A stretch of 64,000 nucleotides of DNA from Fremontodendron californicum (taxonomy: Eukaryota > Streptophyta > Magnoliopsida > Malvales > Malvaceae), in contig JAULJL010000034.1 of assembly GCA_030761205.1 (NCBI GenBank), positions 2,813,501 through 2,877,500 of the forward strand, in the 5' to 3' direction. Below are positions 33,674 to 44,815 of the stretch, in pieces; within the stretch, counting starts at the first letter, position 1; every line of letters begins with the position of its first letter. The position numbers were made by a program, and so were the translations under genes. The notes beneath the pieces are model-generated. The model did no database searches. It was not told the DNA's origin and saw only the letters and a list, made by a program, of their open reading frames with translations.

Positions 33674-36600
33674 TCAGACAACGTATGGGCGAAGATAATC
33701 CAGTCGGGTTGGATGCTTCAGCTTCATTAGCGCCTTTACTTCATGCTTCCGAACCATTTCTCTCGAAATATTTAAGTTCCCAGCAATTTCTCCTAATGTT
33801 CTATCACCTTTACCATCTAGTCCATATCTCTGCCTTATCACCAGGCTCTCCTTCGGCTTCAGAGAATCAAGCTGACACAGACAGGATTAATTTTAGTTCG
33901 ACTGTGAGTCCATATTTTTCAGAATACAGCAAAAATGGCAAAACACAGTCTCCAAGTAACTTGGTGATTATTAACATAACTAAAATGAGCTATGTTGCTC
34001 GACTCTTAATTTTTCTTGAAGTACCGGTGTTTGATATCCGTGTTTGACACATATCCGAACATGGGTATGAGGATATGATCCACCAAGGACCCTCCAAATA
34101 CATAGAAATCTTTAAAAAAAATTAAACATACCTGTGTCCGACATTCACATCTGAGTTCGAGTAACATAGAAAATGAGAAGTTGCAAGTTTGGAGAGGATG
34201 GATGCTTACCACATCATCAAGTGCAAGCCTGAGAAGAGCAGGTTGCCTCCGCTGATCACCTCCAACACCATCGACATCGGTGATTCCCTTAATGAACTCT
34301 TCTTGTGTCACTGAATGCCTTGAATGAAGAGAGCCAACCGGTTTTGAAGCCCTCATTACAACTTGGTACCTCTCAGGAGAGATCCCAACTTTTTCAATTA
34401 TCTCTTCTTCTGTTGGTTCTCTATGAAGTTCAAACAATAAGTCAAGTTTGGCTCTTTGGATTTCCACTCTAACCTGCATCAAGCAACCAGGCAAATAGTT
34501 ATAGCTATATCTTCCCTTGGCCCTTTCACCAAATCTAAAGGCTGTCATGTGTCAATATTGCTGCTTGTTTAAAATGAAAATTACAAGGGTTGATGATAAT
34601 CACGATCATGCTATCTTAAAAGATACGAAATAAGAAATTATAAGTTAAAATACTTAAACAGTCTCTGTACTATAATTAAAAGTACATTTTAGTTTTTATA
34701 TTATAGAAGTGAGTAATTTAATCTTTGTACATTTGAAATTGGTGCAAAAAAAGTAAAATTTATAACAGTATTAATGGAAAACCGTCTAAATGATGACATG
34801 GATATGTGAAATTAACAAAAAAGATGACTTGAAAAAAAAATGATGATATGTCAAATTTTTTTACTCAAGTGAAATTTAGAAAAACATAATTTTTTTTTTA
34901 TCCAAATCCTTCCTTTATCCGTAACAACATGTCATCATTTTTTTTTCGAAGTCATTTATTCTATCAGTTTCTAAATTCCACCTGAGTAAAAAAATTTGAT
35001 ACGGTTTTTTTTTTTTTAAGTCATTTATTATGTCAGTTTCATATGTCCAAGTCAGCATTTAGACAGTTTTCCATTAACACAGTTAACAATTTTACTTTTT
35101 TACATCAATTTCAAACGTATAAAGATTAAATTACTCACTTCTATAATAAAAAGACTAAAATACATTTTTAATTATAGTATAAGGATTATCTAAATGCTTT
35201 AACCAAAATTATAGCATGCTTAAGCGAGAAGAGAGAGGAGAGAATACCGATTCAAGTCCAAATGGGACACGAGTGAAGCTTGATAGTGTCATGGAACGTA
35301 TAATTGCATGCCTAATCCAAAATAGACCATATGTTGAGAGCCGTAATCTCCTTCTTGGTTCAAAGCGATCAATGGCTGTAATAAGCCCTTTGACTCCTGC
35401 CTGACAAAGGTCTTGAAATCTTGGCCCATTTGCAAAATCTTGAAAATATTTGTTTATCACAAATAAAACAAGCCGGAGATTATGCTGCATCAAATCATGC
35501 AAAAATCGGTATAAAACAAATCCTTTTGATTCGGTCATATGAAAATGAGAAAAGTTGTTTATTTTAAATTAATTAAAGTTTTGGTTAATAAGAGCATATA
35601 GATACCGATTAAAAATTATTTTATTATTATTTTAAGAATTTTTTTTGCACTTGATACATTAAATTTATTGAATTAAAAAAAATAATGTATTACTTACGTT
35701 TTATTGTTTATAAATATTACCTTAATCAATACCACTAGATACTGATTAACATTTCACATTAATTAGAATCTGATTAACTGATAAATGCATTTAATACATT
35801 ACTTTTGCATATTTATCAAAACTTGGTGAAATGACTTTCAAGTTTCAACACAGAAAGGAATGTTAGTAGTACATCCACATCAGTAGCATAAAATGATTAA
35901 ATATATATTCTACTAAACCAACTGAAAACCCACTTCTGCTAATTTTATCCAGACTTTTCATTTTTTTCTAAAGTATCCAAATCCGACATCTATATTCGAT
36001 ATATATTCAAATATGTTTATAAGAGTATAATCCTCCAAATATATGAAAAAACTTTAAAAAATTGAGTATACCAATATTGGATATATACTCGTATCCAACA
36101 CTCATCTCCGAATCTGGATAACAAAGCTTATTACTAGGGTTTTTTCTTTCTTTTAAATTTAAGACACTGGTATGCATTATTGGTGGTGGAAGAGGAATTT
36201 ACCTTAATGAGCTTACTTCTGGCAGCCCGACCAACCTCTAAATGTTTTCTTACTTGAGCTGCACTCATATTTGTTGCCTCAGCTAATTCATCTTCAGTTG
36301 GATCTCTACCCAAATCCTTTTGCAACTGCTCTTTTCCCTGAAGCAGCACCTACAGTTTTAGCAAAACATATATTAATTTTAGTGGCAGAGACATCAAAGT
36401 TTAAAAAATAAGAGACATTGAAAACTGAAGGTTTGCCATTGCCATCACTTTTTATTTCTTCCTTTAAATAGAAAATTGCTATGTTATTAGGACTCGGGTG
36501 TGAGTGTCAGACACGGGTATGTGTCCGACACGGATATGTTCAATTTTTTCTAAGATTTTCATGTATTTGGAGGGTCTTTGGAGGATCATATCCTCATACC

Positions 36601-37404
36601 AATGTCCGGATATGTGTGGGATACGGGTATCGAACACGGATACTTCAAGAAAAATGAAGAGTCGGAGCAACATAGGAAAATTGTAAATACCTTCATGGGC
36701 TGCATTAACTTAAACAACCAAGTATGTTCAGTAGAAGAAAGAACCGGAGGTATCTTCATCTTTTTCCAGTCCAGGCTGACCAAATCAGTTGAAGCTGAAT
36801 AGTTCCTAACAAGCCTATCGATCTTCTCGCTTTCATTCTCAATACTACTCTTTATACTCCCAACATAAACAAGAGGCTTTTCTTCTCTGTTCCTTTTCAG
36901 TTCAATCCTTTTATCAAGACTCAATCTCTTAGTCTTCTTAGTCGGGTTCCTAACCATGATCTGATTATCAGAGTTAGCTGCTTTCTCATCACTTTCTTTA
37001 GACCTTTTTCGCCTTTGCAGGCGTCCTTTTATCTCACCATCTTCGCTCTCTTCTACATCAGATGTACTAGTTGCAGGGCTAAGCTTATAAATGCTTTCAA
37101 GTTTGGCGGCAGCTTCATTGTAATCCATATCCAAGCTACATGAAGAACCTTCATCAGTAAAGACACTATTTACAGTTTTGGAAGCCTTTTTAGCTTTTCC
37201 TCGTCTCTTCTTTGGGTTCTCCTTAGCTGTTTCTACTGGCAAAATAATATGTTCTTGAGCCGTAACTAGAGCTGTATTATTACATTTATCTGCTTTAAAT
37301 GCAACAATCAATGGCCTTCTCGATGTACATCTTTGAGTAGTAAACTTTGTGCTTAATCCTAGTGGAGTTCGGGCAGCTGAGCTAGAAACACTGACAACTT
37401 CCAT
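33674..37404 (-). CDS. SIGE: Plastid RNA polymerase sigma factor SIGE/SIG5
   Basis: Five coding exons on the minus strand: 37404-36691, 36349-36203, 35484-35248, 34473-34210 and 33871-33674. Junctions are in phase (all multiples of three), giving 519 residues. The factor directs the bacterial-type plastid RNA polymerase to promoters such as psbD-BLRP in Arabidopsis. The N-terminus (MEVVSVSSSAARTPLG) is the expected organelle-targeting segment. A basic acidic linker follows, then DLVSLDWKKMKIPPVLSSTEHTWL. Region 2 comprises HNLRLVLFVINKYFQ, FQDLCQAGVKGLITAIDRFEP and LSTYGLFWIRHAI. Region 3 is in exon 5, and the region 4 helix-turn-helix (RTLGEIAGNLNISREMVRKHEVKAL) is in the last exon. I chose this ATG because it aligns with Arabidopsis SIG5; an upstream in-frame ATG lies in an intron. 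A 5'-UTR intron spans 37415-38162. Every intron carries a small transposon. Confidence 0.95.
33990..34169 (+). mobile_element. hAT-like MITE, copy B (SIGE last intron)
   Basis: 180 bases, from CTATGTTGCTCGACTCTT to TTCGAGTAACATAG, with an exact 8-base duplication AAAATGAG (33982-33989, 34170-34177). Inserted in the intron between the last two SIGE coding exons. Confidence 0.92.
34643..35205. mobile_element. Long foldback element in SIGE intron 4
   Basis: About 563 bases forming a near-complete hairpin. The first ~200 bases (ACTATAATTAAAAGTACATT...) are closely inverted in the last ~200. It is flanked by AAATTATA on both sides (34635-34642, 35206-35213). Non-autonomous DNA transposon; the superfamily is uncertain between hAT and Mutator because the duplication may be 8 or 9 bases. 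Confidence 0.75.
35939..36126 (+). mobile_element. hAT-like MITE, copy C (SIGE intron 3), degraded
   Basis: Aligns along its length to copies A and B (CTTTTCATTTTTTTCTAAAGTATCC ... CTCCAAATATATGAAAAAACTT) but has many C-to-T type changes and degraded ends; no clear target duplication remains. The oldest-looking copy in this gene. Confidence 0.75.
36479..36675 (-). mobile_element. hAT-like MITE, copy D (SIGE intron 2)
   Basis: Reverse orientation, 197 bases, CTATGTTATTAGGACTCGGG to GTCGGAGCAACATAG, with an exact 8-base duplication GAAAATTG on both sides (36471-36478, 36676-36683). Its right end is only 15 bases from the splice donor. Confidence 0.92.
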
Positions 37405-37509
37405 ACCAAATTGTCTGAGCAAAATGTAAGCAATATACAATAATTTTCTGGATGTCCAAAAACTGCAAGCAAACATATGCATCAGCAACAGTATTGGTGC
37501 ATGTAAAAT

Positions 37510-37668
37510 CTATGTTACTTTGACTCGGGTGTGAGTGTCAGATATGGGTATGTTTTAACTTTTTCTAAAATTTTCCATATATCTGAAGGATCATATCCCT
37601 ATACCCATGTCCGAATATGCATCGAACACGGGTACTTTTGAGAAAAATAAAGAGTCAAAGCAACATAG
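37510..37668 (-). mobile_element. hAT-like MITE, copy E (SIGE leader intron)
   Basis: Reverse orientation, 159 bases with a short internal deletion, flanked by an exact TGTAAAAT duplication (37502-37509, 37669-37676). Lies in the 5'-UTR intron. Confidence 0.92.
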
Positions 37669-38162
37669 TGTAAAATACACAAAAAGAAGTAGAAATTATG
37701 AAAATTAAGATCTTAAGGTTAGGTGACTGGATTTTTTTCTTGCTAAAACAAGCACAGATTCATGATTCGACATAATTAAACAAGTTTTCTGATTCAAAAC
37801 CATTAGTATTTGTGCTTTGTAGCTATATCAAGCGTTGATCACACAAAAATTTCAACACCAAAACTTTCATTAAACTGGTCAATATCATTCTACAAATCTA
37901 AAATCTTCTAAGTATTGCAGCAAATCAATGCATTAAATCCCATAAGGGTCACTCTTACTTGACCCTACTTTGACATGGGTGGCTCCATATCAAAGTTAAA
38001 CCATTGAAACAAAAGAAAAAACATCATGAACAGATAAACATGAACAGCAAAGACATTTAGCAACATGATCTTGTCTCTGGCAGATTTCTAGCAGGAACTG
38101 AAATCATCCATAAGCAATTAAACAACGTTAATCAGTTCCATTCCATGCAAAGAGAAACATAC

Positions 38163-38270
38163 CTTTCGGAACAGAGCAAAAGCGAGTTGCTGAGTTGACA
38201 CGGATCGTTGGATTGAGAAACTGGCGGTTTTTTTTCCTGGTTGCCAAACGATAATCCTAAACGGTGAAAG
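38163..38270 (-). other. Probable SIGE 5'-UTR first exon
   Basis: A good donor (CGAAAG before GTATGTTTCTC) ends an untranslated exon at 38163. The matching acceptor CTCAG is at 37415-37416, 10 bases before the ATG. The upstream limit is a guess. Confidence 0.5.
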
Positions 38271-38397
38271 TTTTTTGAGTTTTAAATATAAAGAATCATA
38301 ATAAATAAGTAAATTACAGTGTCCACAAATTATATCAAGTGGGGAAAAATCAACGGCCAGAGGGAGGTAGTTGTCAAATCCAACGGTGAATGAAATT

Positions 38398-38616
38398 GAC
38401 ACGTAAGATTAAAGGAGAGAGAGAAATAGGAGGGATGTGATGACGTGGTTACTGGGGAAGCAGCAGAAACTAGAAATGACGTGGCGAGAAAAGAGTGGAA
38501 GAGAAGATATGGATGACTTTTGATACACGTGGATGGTTATTATTGGAAGAAAGATTTCAGTTTCAGGGACCCAGTACGTGTGGACGCCTGGGACTCACGT
38601 GGTGTATCATTACGTC
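38398..38616 (-). promoter_or_regulatory. ACGT-core (G-box/ABRE) cluster upstream of SIGE
   Basis: Seven ACGT cores in about 215 bases: starts at 38401, 38443, 38479, 38527, 38576, 38597 and 38612. Two are full palindromic CACGTG G-boxes (38526-38531, 38596-38601) and two are TGACGTGG. bZIP and bHLH factors bind such cores. Arabidopsis SIG5 is known to respond to light, clock and osmotic/ABA signals, and HY5 binding to a G-box there is reported, so the cluster fits. It lies 230-450 bases upstream of the leader exon donor. Confidence 0.7.
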
Positions 38617-38639
38617 GCCTGATTATGGCCATTTAAAAA

Positions 38640-39178
38640 TTGGAAAATCTGATAATTAATTGTGGAGTTTCGGACAAAATTGAGCCACAATAATAACACT
38701 ATTAGTCCAAGCCCTAAATTTGGAATTTAACCCTTATATTTTGAGTTTATTAAAGTTTTTTTTTTCCAATAGTTTATTAAAGTTATTCATTATTTATTTT
38801 TATCATTAATAAAATAAGTTATAAAAGAAATTATGTGATTGATTTCTATATCAAAAAAATCAAAATTTAATCTTATATAATAATTAAATTTAATCTTTTT
38901 TTTTTAAATGTAAAAGGAATATGTGTCCATTAAATCTGTCATACAAAGCTCTAGTGCACAAAATTACCTGAAATTGATATCCTCCCCAGCCAGAAAAAAT
39001 GAATAAATCTTCTGGACTAGTTTGTGCTTACTTCTTACAAGCTAATTTACTTGTATACTTCAGTTTTTCAATTTAAAACAAAATTTTATTAATAGTAAGC
39101 ATTCCAATATTCCTGATTGTTGATGTGTTTCTAGAGCTGGAGTTGAAAAGCCAACGTTGGGTTTGATCTGCAAGCATA
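38640..39178. other. AT-rich intergenic DNA
   Basis: No gene or clear repeat. Some T-runs. Confidence 0.5.
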
Positions 39179-39307
39179 AAAAGAGTTAGAGAGGATCGGA
39201 ATTTGGATTCTGAATACGTTTCGATGTCCAAATCAATAAAAAAAAAAGTTAGAGAGGATCAAAGTTTGAATTCTGAGTACATTTCGATGTTCAAATCAAT
39301 AAAAATT
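39179..39307. repeat. Tandem duplication of about 63 bases
   Basis: GTTAGAGAGGATC...GAATTTGGATTCTGAATAC...TCGATGTCCAAATCAATAAAA is repeated twice with a few changes. Confidence 0.8.
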
Positions 39308-39439
39308 CAAAAAAAAGCTCAAATATGTAGGAAAAATGTGTAAAAAATGACAATGTAATGACAATGCTGGAGGTTAGTGAACAATAAAAATTCTTTATGT
39401 TACAAAGTGCTCAAGGCAAGATATTTTCCTACAACATTC

Positions 39440-40258
39440 TTCACTCCAATGAAGGAATCCCATCTTCGTGAAAAACTGATTCAAGAGGAGGCAGACATTG
39501 TGTTACAAACAATTGAGCCGCTGGGCAGCTGAGGATAAACTGGTTTGGATCGATTCAAAGGTGGGATTACTTGACTGCTGCATGATTATCCTATGGCTTA
39601 TTTGGCTGAATCGAAATAGATGTTTTCATGAGAGAGTCTGTAATTTTTTTGCATGAATAAGAACATCTATTTTATCAATGGAAGAGAATTTGGCTATAGG
39701 TTACCTAAGACCGAAGAGGAGACAGAATGAACGTGGACAGCTAATGGCCTAGGAAGCGCCACCTTGTGGCTTTGTTAAAGTCAATGTGGATGCTTCATAT
39801 CGGTTTGGCAAGAGACATGCAGGTACGGGGGCAATTTTGAGGGATGAAAGGGGAAAAGTTTTAGCCTCTGCTACTACAAGAATTGGGGAAGTGACTTGCC
39901 CGATGCAAGCAGAAGTGAAAGCCATTTTGAAGGGGCTAGAACTGGCTATTAGGCTATAAAAGTCTTATTTTGGAGTCAGATGCTAGCATTGCTATACAGG
40001 AGATCGAGAAAAAGGAGGATTCATGCTGGGAGTGGGCCAATCTAATACTTGATATTTGGGAGTTAACTAAGGTATGCAATAAGATTATGTTTTCACTATG
40101 TTAGTAGGGTTTTAAATAAGGTTGCTCATGAACTTGCTAGAATTGATTGTATTGTTGGTTCTCAAAAAATCTGGCTGCATTCTTTGCCAGATTCTCTTTG
40201 TAATCTTGGTTAAGATTTTATAAAAGAGGTTATAGAGAAAAAATAAAAAATAAAAAGC
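39440..40258 (+). pseudogene. 3' end of a LINE: degraded RNase H domain
   Basis: Translating 39784 onward gives FVKVNVDASY ... GTGAILRDERGKVLA ... QAEVKAILKGLELA, then a stop and one-base frameshift near 39957. In the next frame comes SLILESDASIAIQEIEKKED...WEWANLILDIW and, after another break, VLNKVAHELARID...WLHSLPDSLCNLG. This is the plant LINE-type (RVT_3) RNase H with its D, E, D residues visible. The preceding sequence (about 39540-39640) resembles the end of the LINE reverse transcriptase region (VWLIWLNRNRCF). An A-rich tail follows at 40213-40258. The copy is 5'-truncated and inactive. Confidence 0.75.
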
Positions 40259-40370
40259 ATAAGGGAACCAAAAGAAATGCCAAGAATGAAAAGGCCATAT
40301 AAATAAGTTTCATGCTAGTCCAAGTTGAATATTGGCTCATCAAAAGCAAGGGTTTATCGGTAATATTAAA

Positions 40371-41300
40371 TGGGTAATTTTTGTTTGTTTTTGTGGTTAA
40401 AATTATAATTTGACAATTAAATTAAAAAAAAAAAGTCAAAAAAATTAAATTTTTACGATTTAAAAATTAACTTTTTAATAAAAAAATTTTATTATTTTTA
40501 TATTTCTAAACTTTTATCATTTTAAACATATGCTTTTGATATTTTAATTTCTCATAACATTTTTAAAAAAATTTAACCCATATTTTTTCACTATACCTTT
40601 TAAATATATATTTTTTAACAACAATATTAAATTAGCCCTTAGCATATGCTGCCTTCACTTTAATGGGAGAGAATGATTGATGTGTTCATCGCTCCACATA
40701 AACAAGTCAGCTAGTACTCTGACTCTCTCTGTTCAAAACCCACCAAAAACCCAGAAAAATAAACAATTCGAACATTTTTTTTAGAATTTTTTTTTTTTTT
40801 TGCTTTGAGGTTTTTGATTGAATGAAAACTCTCACGAGCTGTAGTTTTAGCACGATGAGTTTCCAGTTCCCTTCTAGTTCAATTTTTGACAAAAGAGTTG
40901 GCGTCTACGTGTTCGAGCTTGTTTAACATTATTTTTTATATAATTTTTGAGATCAAAAATTATTTTTTATCGTAAACATAATATTAAATAGATAAAAAAA
41001 TTAATTTTTGCTGTTAAAATCATAATTTGAAAAATCAAATCAAAAAATATAATTTTTGGCTTTAAAAATTGATTTTTAGATAAAATAACTTTATTATCCT
41101 CACATCTCTACATTTTTATTATTTTAAACGTATCTTTTTTGACATTTTAATTTCTTACAATATTTTTTTACAGTAATGCTAAACACTTAAAAAAATTTAA
41201 ATTATAATTTTTTATCACATTTTTTAAACATATTTTTTTTTCAATCCAAATTTTTTTAACTCAAATTTTTTTTAACAATAATACTAAACTAACTCCGAAA
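40371..41300. repeat. Two diverged direct copies of a 250-300 bp AT-rich repeat
   Basis: 40371-40640 and 40985-41300 share an ordered series of strings: TTTTGnnGTTAAAATnATAATTTGA, TTTAAAAATTnA, ATTTTAAACnTAT, TTGAnATTTTAATTTCT and TTTTTAACAAnAATAnTAAA. In between (40640-40985) is unique sequence without a supportable gene. Confidence 0.6.
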
Positions 41301-42173
41301 AAATTGTGTGTTTTTTTTTAATAATTTCCATGGAAGTTTCAGGAGAAAAGTTTTTCAATTTAGCACTCAATTTTAATTTTAACAATATAATATTAGAAAG
41401 AGGGTAAAAAAAAAAAAGTCAGCGAATCGTTTTATAGCACTGCTCCTACGCGTCGAAGGCCAAGAGTAGGACCGGGGTGGTCCACTACCACGACCTCTTC
41501 GTCTGAACTATGAACCAACGTCTACAATACTTTGCGGCTCAAAAACTTTAAAATTTCTACCTTTTTCTTATTTTTATTTAGAGATATTTATGCATCGAAT
41601 TTTTAGATCTCGCTCAGTTTGGTTCAAAAATCATTTTACATATTAAAAAATATTAATATTAATTTTTTTATAATTAAATTTAAATAAAAATATTTTAATA
41701 AGTGAACAATAATTTTACTTAGACCATACAAATCACTAAAAATATATAAGATCGGATCTATCAAATAACCCGACTTATAAATAAATTTAGTTTTACTCTC
41801 GTAAAAGACTTTGATTTTTCTCTCTTTAAAAATAAAGAGGACTTCCCTTTTTAATAAACAAAAAATTTACAACTTCTTCCTTCTTCTTATTTGTCATTAC
41901 TATTGATTTGTTGAATTTCCATTTAACCAAAGAGAATCTATACATGTAGAATTTATAAATTAACAAGAACATTTTAGCAAGTTTGTTATACAAGTTAGGC
42001 GCAATTAACAAAAATTTTGTTTGTTCAAATTTTGATTTGGTATGACAAATTCAAAAAAAAAATATTAAAAAATATTTTTAAAATTAAAATTAAATAAAAA
42101 TTATTTTATTTATTAAATAATAACTCGAACAGGCCAAGTCAATCCATATTGAAAAAACAAAATCTATATTTAG
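41301..42173. other. Intergenic DNA with a GC-richer patch
   Basis: AT-rich apart from 41418-41530, a GC-rich patch with no open frame or RNA fold I recognise. No gene. Confidence 0.45.
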
Positions 42174-43530
42174 GGTCCATTTGTTTCGCAGAAATTGGCT
42201 TTCAGAAAATATTTTCTGAAAAATGTGAAGATTTTTCGTAAAATTAGAGATTTTCTGATGTTTGAATGATTTATTGAAAAATGTTTTCTGTTGTTTGGTT
42301 ATTTCTGAAAAATCTACTTTTTTTAAATATCAATATTGACATAAATATTAATTATTAAAATATTTAAAATGATTTCTTATTAAAATATTAATATTTTAAT
42401 AATAAATATTAATATTAAATACTTAAAATTATACTATTTATTATTAAAACATTAATTATATTAATATTTAAAATATTATAATTATTATTAAAATATTATT
42501 TCTATTAATATAATTATTATTAAAATATTATTTCTATTAATATAATAATTATTAAATTATTATTTTGATTAATATAATAATTATTAAATTTTATTTATAT
42601 TAATATAATTATTATAAAATATTGTTTTTAGTTTTTTAAATAGTAATAGTAATATTGATATAAATATTAAAATATTATTTATATTAATATAATTATTATT
42701 ATTCAAATATTACTTATACTTTTTTCAAATAGTAATATGACATAAATATTAAAATATAAAAAATAACATTATTATTTCTATTAATATTATTTATTATTAA
42801 AATATTAATTATATTAATATTTTAAAATATTTAAAGTGTTCTAATAATTATTAAAATATTATTTCTATTAATTAATCATTATACTATTAAAATAATAATA
42901 TTTTTATAATAAAAAACATTTATTAATAAATAATAATAAAGTATAATTTATATATATTTATTATTAAAATAGTAACATAAAATCATTTTTCAATAAAATA
43001 TTAAAAATATTATTTAAATTTTAAAATATAGTGTTACAATTTATTATTAAAATAATGATATTGTTATATGAAATAATATTTTTATTAAAATAATAAATGA
43101 TAGTCATTAAATTAATAATTTATTATTTATTATTAAAATATAAATATGTAGGTTTAATAATTTTTAAATAAAATATTGAAAATTACAATATTACAATATG
43201 TTTATATTAATATTTTTATATATTTTTATAATTAAAAAATAAATATTTTTATTAATGTAATAATATTTGGCTCGAATCAAGTTAAGTTTCGATCTAAAAT
43301 ATGATGTCCGAATTCTGATTCGAGTAGTCCTACTCATGACCGTTGTTTTTAGGAAATTGTTTTCCCTTTTCTAAAAAGGAAAGACAATTTTAAGAAGAAA
43401 AAAACCTCTTATTTTTCATTGACTAGAAAGCTATTTTTCGTTGACCAATCAATTTTTCGCCAATCAAACATCAAAAAGATTAGAAATCATTTTCTATAAA
43501 TATTTTCAGTGAAACAAACGAACTCTTAAT
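42174..43530. mobile_element. Foldback DNA element with extremely AT-rich core
   Basis: The left end GGGTCCATTTGTTTCGCAGAAA... is inverted at the right end, where the complementary strand reads GAGTTCGTTTGTTTCACTGAAA. The opening ~130 bases of TTTTCTGAAAA-type sequence mirror TTTTTCG/GAAAA sequence at 43380-43510. The core (about 42330-43250) is nearly all A/T with a loose repeat of ATTATTAAAATATTATTTCT. This is a non-autonomous element of a kind common in plant genomes. I found no clear target duplication. Confidence 0.65.
42460..42680. repeat. AT minisatellite inside the foldback element
   Basis: Repeats of roughly 35-38 bases built on TTATTAAAATATTATTTCTATTAATATAA appear about five times with small changes. 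Confidence 0.6.
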
Positions 43531-44815
43531 TCAATTCGGACTAACTTGTAAAATCAGATAAATAATTTAACTCTTGGACCGTCTAACCTCAATCAACCAA
43601 GTAGGGATGAAGATTTTTTTTTTTCAAATAAAAAATAAGAAAATGTGAAGTAGTTTCACAGTTTGTCACTTAGACCATTCAAATCATAAATAATGAAATA
43701 TAAGAGGGGATCCCTCGAGGAAACTATCCATATGTTGTCAATTCAAGTAACTTAGTGTAGTGTTATTATTATTTCTTAATTTTGATTAAAAAAAAAAAAA
43801 CACACTCAATTGTCTCACTTTCCACGTTAAAATCATATCTACCTTAATACTTTCAACAAAATATTAGAATACTATCAAATAACGTCAGCAACAGGTTGAA
43901 AATTTACGTCACATTTTCATCTTTATTATAAAATGGTATATATTTGTAATTCTTCTTTTCTTTTTTCCTTTTCCCTGATTTAAAAGAACCGGAAAAAGAA
44001 AGAAGGAAATAACGCGGAATTGGCTAAAGTTTGAAGATTTTTGGTCTTCTTCAATGACTTCCATTTTGGTTTATCTATTTATTTAACAATTTTTCAGTCA
44101 CCGATCAGTAAAAACCCATAACAAAAGAGTAAAACGGTGATTTTAAAGTGTCTAAAGTTGAATAGTTTAATTTGAGGGAGAAAGGGTCAGCGGTTGGACT
44201 TTCCTTCCCATTTTGAATGACATTTTCTATGACCATAGCCCGGTCTCAATGAAGAAAACCCTCCCCTCCCCTTTCAGCTTTTTCTTACAGTCAAACTTCT
44301 CCCTCTTTCCCTCATTTTTCCTTCATTCAAAAGGGGGAAGGGATATGTCCCTTAAATCCCAAACCCATATGATCTCCTCCCTCATTCCTCAGGTTTTTTT
44401 TTTTTTTCTTCCCTTTGTTTATTTATCTTCACCTATTTTAAGCTTAGAGCCATACCAAAAACTTATCATGTACACCCTTATATTATAAGGTTTCCTGATA
44501 TATAATTCGGCTTCTTTTCAAGAAACCCTTTTGCAAACTTTGTCTCATTAGCCCCCAAAGTGAAGTTTTCTATTGCTTTTTTGGTGCTAAGCTCCCAAGT
44601 TTTCTAGTTCATTTACTTCCATATTGCTTTCAGCTTCTAATTCATCAAGCTTGCCTTCTCAACTAAATCTAATTTTTTGCTACTTTTTTTGTTTGTATTC
44701 ATTCATACTTTTGGGATGAAACTTTGTCCCCATTATTGTCTAGAATGAACTGATCGTGCGCTTTGAGAAATAATAATTTTGATTTTCTCCTTTTTCTTCG
44801 TCTGTTTTATAACAA
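43531..44815 (+). other. Upstream region of the WRKY gene
   Basis: No separate gene. Pyrimidine-rich sequence at 44260-44450 and AT-rich DNA precede the WRKY start; the leader probably begins within the last few hundred bases. Isolated TTGAC strings occur (for example 43440, inside the foldback element) but I see no clustered W-boxes close to the start. Confidence 0.4.

Noticed and set aside
36586..37488. 300-codon frame as a longer SIGE N-terminus
   Set aside because: The first 28 codons are in the leader intron; the acceptor CTCAG at 37415 and alignment to the sigma factor N-terminus support the ATG at 37404. The end of the frame runs into MITE D beyond the splice donor.
41418..41530. GC-richer patch as a short gene
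   Set aside because: No start-to-stop frame of useful length, no repeat partner in the window, and no recognisable RNA fold.
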